64,000 nucleotides of DNA from GCA-958296115 sp965222445 (GTDB lineage: Bacteria > Chloroflexota > Dehalococcoidia > Lucifugimonadales > CAJWER01), in contig CBDCTY010000002.1 in NCBI GenBank assembly GCA_965222445.1, forward strand, positions 3,038,001 to 3,102,000, in the 5' to 3' direction. Within the stretch, counting starts at the first letter, position 1. Every line of letters starts with the position of its first letter. This document shows, piece after piece, positions 58,695 through 64,000 of the stretch. The translations under genes and the position numbers were made by a program. The notes under the pieces were generated by a model. The model was not told the origin of the DNA. It saw only the letters and a program-made list of their open reading frames with translations, and did not search any database.

Positions 58695-59900
58695 TTATGT
58701 GCGGGCAACTATGAGCGGGACGCGCATCTCGTCGGGTGTCAGGCCGCCGTGGCTTGCGACCGACTTGTGCTCATCCTGCTCCGCTTTCGGGTACTTGTAC
58801 TCTATTGCTGGCGACCCCCTGGAGATCGAGAGGTGGCTTCCTATTCTCCGCCTGGTGGCCTGCGACGCGGGCCCCGGGCCCATGAGTCCCATCTCCAGCG
58901 CCTCTCCGGTTCCCACCAGATAGAAGTCGCCGCCAAGCCTTCGGCGGAAGTCCGCCTCGAACTCGGCAGTACGGTCCTCGCGCACCTGGAACATCATCGC
59001 TCGACCAGTGCCCCAGGGCTCGCGCACGAGATGCTCCATCAAGTCGTCGTCCGGTTCGATCTCATGTACGTCTTCATCCGGGGTGTTCAAGAGACCGTGA
59101 TCAGCCGATACGACGACGGCCACGTTGGGCGGCAGCAACGCGGCAAGCTGCGAGAGCCATCCGTCCACGGCCGACACGGCCTGTTTCACAGCGTCATGGT
59201 CGATGCCGTACTGGTGTGAGACTGCATCCACGTGGGGGATGTACACCTGTGTAAAGGTGTGACCCTCGGCCTCGCCCAGCCTCTTTAGCACCGCGCCCGC
59301 GGCGTCCTCCAGCCCCTTGTATCCGTAGTGTGGCGTGTGCCCGCGGCAGTAGGACGAGTATGGGGTAGCGCCTATCTCCTCGGGCACTATGCCGAAGCTC
59401 GGCCAAGCCATCCCGGGAACCATAGAAGGCACGGGGTAAGCCTGTTCGGGGGTCATGCCGAGGCTGGCCAGATCCGCGTCGTCGCCCCTGCGAATGAAGT
59501 GGATGATGGTGGCTACGGCGTCGATCTCCTCAAGGTACAGGTGCCAGTTCGGCACGCCGTGCTGGCTGGGCCACAGTCCTGTCGCGTATGAAGTCAGTAC
59601 CGTCGGGGTCGTCGACGGGTACACGGTCATCAACTCCGCCGCGACGTGCGCGCCGAGGAAAACCCCGCCGTGCTCTGCGTCCGCCACGTTCATGCCCAGG
59701 CCGTCCACCATGACGAACACGACGTGGTCCGCGGGCCCAATGGCTTCGACAAGCGAATCGACACTAGGAGAATGGGGTTCGCCGGGCTCGGCGACGTGGG
59801 GCAGGGCGTTGGCCAGGTCGACTATGTTGGGCACCTCGGTAGACGGGCGTACCAGCTCTCCCGAGTCGAAAGCCGCGAGGAGACGCTCCCGGTCGCTCAA
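58695..59900 (-). CDS. Alkaline-phosphatase-superfamily phosphodiesterase/pyrophosphatase
   Basis: 401 residues. FVMVDGLGMNVAD is the first metal Asp, YPSTTPTVLTSYATG the nucleophile Thr, HVDAVSHQYG and VVVSADHGLLNT the second metal site. It has no signal sequence, so it is intracellular. Type I phosphodiesterase/nucleotide pyrophosphatase is the closest description. Position between purE and the cupin gene suggests nucleotide or phosphonate handling, but this is inference. Confidence 0.85.
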   Translation of the reverse strand: MSDRERLLAAFDSGELVRPSTEVPNIVDLANALPHVAEPGEPHSPSVDSLVEAIGPADHVVFVMVDGLGMNVADAEHGGVFLGAHVAAELMTVYPSTTPTVLTSYATGLWPSQHGVPNWHLYLEEIDAVATIIHFIRRGDDADLASLGMTPEQAYPVPSMVPGMAWPSFGIVPEEIGATPYSSYCRGHTPHYGYKGLEDAAGAVLKRLGEAEGHTFTQVYIPHVDAVSHQYGIDHDAVKQAVSAVDGWLSQLAALLPPNVAVVVSADHGLLNTPDEDVHEIEPDDDLMEHLVREPWGTGRAMMFQVREDRTAEFEADFRRRLGGDFYLVGTGEALEMGLMGPGPASQATRRRIGSHLSISRGSPAIEYKYPKAEQDEHKSVASHGGLTPDEMRVPLIVART

Positions 59901-60274
59901 CTCAGGGCCTCCGGGGCGTCCACGTTGAAGACAGGCTCACCGCCGCCCACGCGGAACAGGACGACCGACGAGGACTCGGCGCCGGGGTTCAACTCTCGAT
60001 GCACGGTGTGTGCCGGTATGAGCACGAAGTCGCCAGTCTCGGCATCGACCGACTGCCGACCTTCGGCGCCGTATTCGAACCGCGCCCTGCCAGACACGAC
60101 GTACAGGTAGCTGTCGTTGATTCCGTGGTGGTGCCAGCCGGAGGCCGTCCCAGCCTCCATCTCCACTGAGCCAGCCCAGACGGCTCGCTCGGCGAAGGCT
60201 GCCGAGCGCAGCATTCCGGGTGTCTGAGTAGTATCGGCAAGTGAGCCGCAGCGCACCATACGAATCCCCATCAA
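59897..60274 (-). CDS. Cupin-domain protein
   Basis: 125 residues. GWHHHGINDSYLYVVSGRARFEYG holds the His ligands of the first cupin motif; ETGDFVLIPAHTVHRELNP the second. A metal-binding beta-barrel of unassigned activity. It overlaps purD and the phosphodiesterase gene by 4 bp each, implying coupled translation. Start 60274 or 60271. Confidence 0.85.
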   Translation of the reverse strand: MMGIRMVRCGSLADTTQTPGMLRSAAFAERAVWAGSVEMEAGTASGWHHHGINDSYLYVVSGRARFEYGAEGRQSVDAETGDFVLIPAHTVHRELNPGAESSSVVLFRVGGGEPVFNVDAPEALS

Positions 60275-61557
60275 GACGAGCCTCCAACGTCGGCTATGTC
60301 GGTCCGGTAGTAGGAGCCAGTGAAGCTGATGCGCGCCGCGTTCGCGTAGGCCTCGGCGCGGGCCTCGGCGACGGTCGAACCCAGCGCCGCAACCGTGACG
60401 ACGCGGCCTCCGTTCGTAACGACGGCGCCGTCCCCAGATTCCTTCGTCCCGGCGTGGAATACCAGAGCGCCGGGGTCGACCGAATCGAGTCCGCTAATAG
60501 GATACCCCGTGTCGTACGCGGCCGGGTAGCCTCCCGATGCTATTACGACTCCGACGCAGGCCCGCTCGTCCCATTCGAGGGGCACGGCGCCGACATCACC
60601 GGACGCGGCGGCCCACATGACCTCCAGCAGGTCGCTCTTCAGACGCGGCAGGATGACCTGGGTCTCCGGGTCTCCGAGCCTGCAGTTGAACTCGATCACC
60701 TTCGGACCGTCTCGTGTGAGTATCAGGCCCCCGTAGAGCGCGCCGACGTACGGTGCGCCGGCGACGTCGAGGGCCGAAATCGTCGGCTCGATTATCTCCC
60801 GGCGGACCCGGTCGTCCATCTCGGCATTCCACAGATCGGCGACGGGCGGGCTGTAGGCGCCCATTCCGCCCGTGTTCAGACCCGTGTCGCCGTCGCCGGA
60901 GAGCTTGTAGTCGCAGGCAGCAACCAGGGAAGAGATGTTCCGGCCGTCTGCGAACGCGAAAACGCTGATCTCGGGCCCCTCGAGGTACTCTTCGAGGAGC
61001 ACGACGCTGCCCGATTCCCCGAACTTCCCCCCGACCATCCAGTCCCGCAGGGCGTCCTCCGCCTCCTGACGTGTCCGGGCTACGAGTACGCCCTTTCCCT
61101 CCGCAAGGCCGTCCGCCTTGACGACGACGGGCACTCCCACTTCATCTAAACGGCGCAGCGCATCGTGATAGTCGGAGTGCCGGGATGCCAGGCCGGTGGG
61201 GACCCCGTTGGCGAGCATCAGGTCCTTGGCAAAGGCCTTGCTGGACTCGATCCGCGCGGCGGCTTGCGTGGGACCGAATGCCTTCATGCCAGCCCCCGCT
61301 AGTGAATCCACAAGACCCGCAGCCAGCGGCGCCTCTGGGCCGACCACCGTAAAGTCGACATCCTGCTCCCTGGCAAGGTCGAGAATGCCCTGGACATCGG
61401 TTGCCGGGATGGGGGTGTTCGTTCCAAGATGCGCGGTCCCGGCGTTTCCGGGGGCTATCAGGAGCTCGCCGAGCCGGGGGCTCTGGGAGAGCTTCCACGC
61501 GATCGTGTGCTCCCGCGCGCCGCTCCCGACCAGCAGGACCTTGAGTCTGTTATTCAC
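60271..61557 (-). CDS. purD: Phosphoribosylamine-glycine ligase PurD
   Basis: 428 residues. LLVGSGAREHTIAWKL, the ATP-grasp PVVVKADGLAEGKGV, TGGMGAYSPP and VIEFNCRLGDPETQ are the PurD blocks. GTG 61557 overlaps the YceI gene by 8 bp; an in-frame ATG at 61572 is the alternative. It catalyses the second step of purine synthesis. Confidence 0.95.
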   Translation of the reverse strand: MNNRLKVLLVGSGAREHTIAWKLSQSPRLGELLIAPGNAGTAHLGTNTPIPATDVQGILDLAREQDVDFTVVGPEAPLAAGLVDSLAGAGMKAFGPTQAAARIESSKAFAKDLMLANGVPTGLASRHSDYHDALRRLDEVGVPVVVKADGLAEGKGVLVARTRQEAEDALRDWMVGGKFGESGSVVLLEEYLEGPEISVFAFADGRNISSLVAACDYKLSGDGDTGLNTGGMGAYSPPVADLWNAEMDDRVRREIIEPTISALDVAGAPYVGALYGGLILTRDGPKVIEFNCRLGDPETQVILPRLKSDLLEVMWAAASGDVGAVPLEWDERACVGVVIASGGYPAAYDTGYPISGLDSVDPGALVFHAGTKESGDGAVVTNGGRVVTVAALGSTVAEARAEAYANAARISFTGSYYRTDIADVGGSS

Positions 61558-62326
61558 CGGCAACCGTCGCATTGAAGTCGAGCTCCAGCCTGATATTGTC
61601 GTCTACGCTGAGCACGACGAACACGCTGGGGACCTCCATGTCGAAGGTGCCGAAGGTGAAGTTGGTCTTGGCCTTGCCCGTGATGCTGCCGCCATCACGC
61701 GCTTGGGCCGTCGCCTGCCAAGTAAGCTCCTTCGTGACGCCGTGGATGGTCACGTCGCCGACGATCTCAAAGGCGACCTCGCCGGAGGAGGGCAGGGGCC
61801 ACGGCAGGCCCGGCGTACTCTTCACGACCAGCTCTGTGGTGGGGTACGCGTTCGTCTCCAGGGTGTTGCTGCGGACGTAGCCGTCACGCCTGTTCGAGTC
61901 TGAAGTCAGGGATGCCATGTCTACGGTGATCTTCGACCGGGCCGAATCGACCGAGCCGTCCGCCGTAAAGACGATGGCCCCCTCGACCTGCTCCGTCTTT
62001 CCGACCGCGTCATTGGGAGCGTTCATGCGAGCAAGCTGCTCTCTGACGAGATACCGGGCCATCGAGCCCGGGCCAATCGTGACCGACACGCCGCCGGAAC
62101 CACCCCCCGCCGGCTTGGTGGAAGTCTCGGCTGAGGTCGGCTGTGCTGTTGGTGCAGGCGCAGCGGTCGGCGGGGGCACAGCCGTAGACGCTGCGGCTGT
62201 GGGGGCTTCCGTCGGCGTTGGGGCCGGCTCAGTGGATGAGCAGGCTATGACCAGCGCCGCAAGGGCAACCATCGCTGCGATTGAGATTAGCGCCAGGCGG
62301 GGGCTGTTCAAGTCTCTACTCCTCAT
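61550..62326 (-). CDS. YceI-domain lipoprotein
   Basis: 258 residues. The lipobox is ALAALVIACSS; a Thr/Pro/Ala-rich linker follows. The YceI fold spans about 70-258: GAIVFTADGSVDSARSKITVDM, YPTTELVVKSTP, GDVTIHGVTKELTWQATA. YceI proteins carry isoprenoid lipids and may serve in membrane or quinone-related processes. It precedes purD and is co-directional. ATG 62326 follows AAGGAAA. Confidence 0.86.
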   Translation of the reverse strand: MRSRDLNSPRLALISIAAMVALAALVIACSSTEPAPTPTEAPTAAASTAVPPPTAAPAPTAQPTSAETSTKPAGGGSGGVSVTIGPGSMARYLVREQLARMNAPNDAVGKTEQVEGAIVFTADGSVDSARSKITVDMASLTSDSNRRDGYVRSNTLETNAYPTTELVVKSTPGLPWPLPSSGEVAFEIVGDVTIHGVTKELTWQATAQARDGGSITGKAKTNFTFGTFDMEVPSVFVVLSVDDNIRLELDFNATVAGE

Positions 62327-62458
62327 CGAATTTCCTTCCAGATTAGCAAGAAATCTTGAAGAATGCGTCAAGGCATGGATACTCCCAGGCCTGCTTGGCT
62401 GCGGTGGCTGTAGAAGCTAACGTATGTCGGCCAGAATGTATTCCCTAACGCCCAACAC

Positions 62459-64000
62459 CTACTCCCACTCTATGGTGCCGGGCGGCTTGCTGGTGATGTC
62501 GTAGACGACGCGGTTGACTCCCGGCACCTCGTTGGCGATGCGGCTGGATATGCGCGCCAGGACGTCGTAGGGCAGCCGGCTCCAGTCGGCCGTCATCGCC
62601 TCGTCGCTCGTGACGGCGCGCACGGCTATTACTCCGCCGTAGGTCCTGAAGTCGCCGGTGACGCCCACCGAGCGGGTGTCGGTGAGAACGGCGAAGCTCT
62701 GCCAAAGCTCCCTGTACAGGTTGGCGGCCATAATCTCGTCCATCACTATCCAGTCCGCCGCCCTCAGCGTCTCCAGCTTCTCTTGGGTAACCTCGCCCAT
62801 GATCCTTATCGCCAGGCCGGGGCCCGGGAAAGGCTGCCTGAAGACCATCTCGTCGGGCAGGCCCAGCTCCAGCCCTACCTCGCGCACCTCGTCCTTGAAG
62901 AGGTATCGCAGCGGCTCGACCAGCTTCAGCTTCATGTTTTCCGGCAGGCCGCCGACATTGTGGTGGGTCTTGATCTTCGCCGACACCTTGTTGTCGGTAG
63001 TCTCGCTCTCTATGACGTCCGGGTAGAGAGTGCCCTGTGTCAAGAAATCGACCCGGCCCAACGAGGATGCTTGGGCGTCGAATACTTCGATGAAGACCCG
63101 GCCGATGCGCCGCCGCTTCTCCTCCGGGTCCGTCACTCCGGCGAGTGCGCCAAGGAAGTTCTCGGCGGCGTCGACGTGCACCAGGTCGATCTCCAGGTGA
63201 CGGTTGAAGGTCTCCACCACCTGGTTGGGCTCTCCGCGTCTCATGAGCCCGTTGTCGACGAAGATGCAGGTCAGCTGGCTGCCGACGGCCCTGTTCACAA
63301 GGGCAGCCGCTACCGCGGAGTCGACGCCGCCCGACAGCGCGCATATGACCTTGCCGCCGTCCACCTGGACGCGGATGTTCTCTACGGTGTCCGCGATGAA
63401 GTTGGCGGGGGTCCAGAGGCGGCCGCAGCCGCAGACTTCGTGCAGGAAGTTGTCGAGAATGTCCTTGCCGTTCGGCGTGTGTGCGACCTCGGGGTGGAAC
63501 TGGATGCCCAGCATACCGGCGCCGTTGCCGATGGCCGCGATGGGTGAGTTCTCGGAGCGGGCCAGCGGTGCGAAGCCCTGCGGCGGCTCCACGATGCGGT
63601 CGCCGTGGCTCATCCATACCGGCATCGCCGACGGCAGTCCCGCGAACAGCGGCTCTCCGGCTGCGCTCTGGGTCAGCACGGCGTGGCCGTACTCCTTCTT
63701 GGCGCTCGGAGCCACCTTGCCGCCGAGCTGGTGGACCATCACCTGCATTCCGTAGCATACCCCTAGGACGGGCAGGCGGCTCTCGTACACCCACGAGGGC
63801 GCCATAGGAGCGCCCGGCTCGTAAACGCTGGCGGGCCCGCCAGACATTATGATGCCCTTCGGGTTCAGGTGGCTGACGGCGTCCCACGACGACTCATGGG
63901 AGACGATCTCGCAGTAGACGTTCGATTCACGCACGCGCCGCGCGATCAAACGGCTGTACTGGGAACCGAAGTCGATGATGAGGATGGACTCGCGTGCCGA
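62459..64000 (-). CDS. guaA: GMP synthase GuaA, 5' end beyond window
   Basis: 513 codons are visible, and the frame continues past 64000 (RESILIIDFGSQYSRLIARR is the expected N-terminal strand, so only a few residues are missing). The glutaminase has GVCYGMQ and HPEVAHTP; the ATP-pyrophosphatase has ALSGGVDSAVAA; the dimer domain has QPFPGPGLAIR. It makes GMP from XMP and heads the visible part of the purine cluster. Confidence 0.96.
   Translation of the reverse strand, partial: SARESILIIDFGSQYSRLIARRVRESNVYCEIVSHESSWDAVSHLNPKGIIMSGGPASVYEPGAPMAPSWVYESRLPVLGVCYGMQVMVHQLGGKVAPSAKKEYGHAVLTQSAAGEPLFAGLPSAMPVWMSHGDRIVEPPQGFAPLARSENSPIAAIGNGAGMLGIQFHPEVAHTPNGKDILDNFLHEVCGCGRLWTPANFIADTVENIRVQVDGGKVICALSGGVDSAVAAALVNRAVGSQLTCIFVDNGLMRRGEPNQVVETFNRHLEIDLVHVDAAENFLGALAGVTDPEEKRRRIGRVFIEVFDAQASSLGRVDFLTQGTLYPDVIESETTDNKVSAKIKTHHNVGGLPENMKLKLVEPLRYLFKDEVREVGLELGLPDEMVFRQPFPGPGLAIRIMGEVTQEKLETLRAADWIVMDEIMAANLYRELWQSFAVLTDTRSVGVTGDFRTYGGVIAVRAVTSDEAMTADWSRLPYDVLARISSRIANEVPGVNRVVYDITSKPPGTIEWE

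Overview
The window is about 60% G+C by eye and looks like chromosomal DNA from an uncultivated or environmental Chloroflexota lineage, possibly Dehalococcoidia/SAR202-like. That placement is an inference from style: Thr/Pro-linker lipoproteins, many Gfo/Idh/MocA and enolase-superfamily enzymes, UMF1-type MFS, PaREP1/HEPN-type proteins, DUF3105 proteins, VKOR-DsbA pairs, and GTG/TTG starts. Both window edges cut genes: an ABC exporter ATPase on the left and guaA on the right.

Layout. 1-2.2 kb: ABC exporter end and a UMF1 transporter. 2.3-7.6 kb: accessory block with an IS1380-family element, a small membrane protein, a metalloprotease-like lipoprotein with a 48-bp tandem repeat, and a PIN toxin/DUF104 antitoxin pair. 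7.7-15.4 kb: catabolic enzymes (N-acyl-D-amino-acid deacylase, a SelA-like PLP enzyme, an FAD oxidase, a HAD hydrolase, an NHL propeller, a nitroreductase) and a nonsense-mutated PaREP1/HEPN gene. 15.5-22.7 kb: two very large FtsX-type permeases. 23-30.7 kb: a complete phosphate regulon, phoB-phoR-pstSCAB-phoU, with two 11-bp-periodic TTAA arrays that look like PHO boxes, followed by a frameshifted channel remnant and an ArsC-like protein lacking its PTPase arginine. 30.8-36.3 kb: an oxidoreductase, a dense repeat cluster, tRNA-Ser(GCU), miaB, nadA and nadC. 36.8-44 kb: a Ycf48-like propeller, two Gfo/Idh/MocA oxidoreductases and a receiver-kinase-receiver cassette. 44.2-49.8 kb: three sialidase-fold paralogues, an SDR, an aspartic protease and small ORFs. 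49.8-51.2 kb: an IS110-type transposase broken by a 17-bp duplication, within a 12-bp inverted repeat. 51.3-53.7 kb: an enolase-superfamily dehydratase and a STAS/GHKL partner-switch-like pair. 53.8-64 kb: a long co-directional cluster guaA-purD-purE-purB-purC-purS interleaved with YceI, cupin, phosphodiesterase, DsbA, VKOR and DUF3105 genes.

How it works together. The phosphate cluster is a self-contained sensor, regulator and high-affinity transporter. The purine cluster combines IMP/GMP synthesis with an extracytoplasmic thiol-oxidation pair. The oxidoreductase, sialidase-fold and dehydratase genes suggest oxidative breakdown of unusual sugars or sugar acids, but no substrate can be read from sequence.

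The most interesting signals are outside the proteins: a small non-autonomous transposon family with 9-bp target duplications at two sites (one supplies the stop codon of the ArsC-like gene), three head-to-tail elements bounded by ATACCA/TGGTAT, and REP-like hairpins whose arms covary. No CRISPR array or known defence system was seen.
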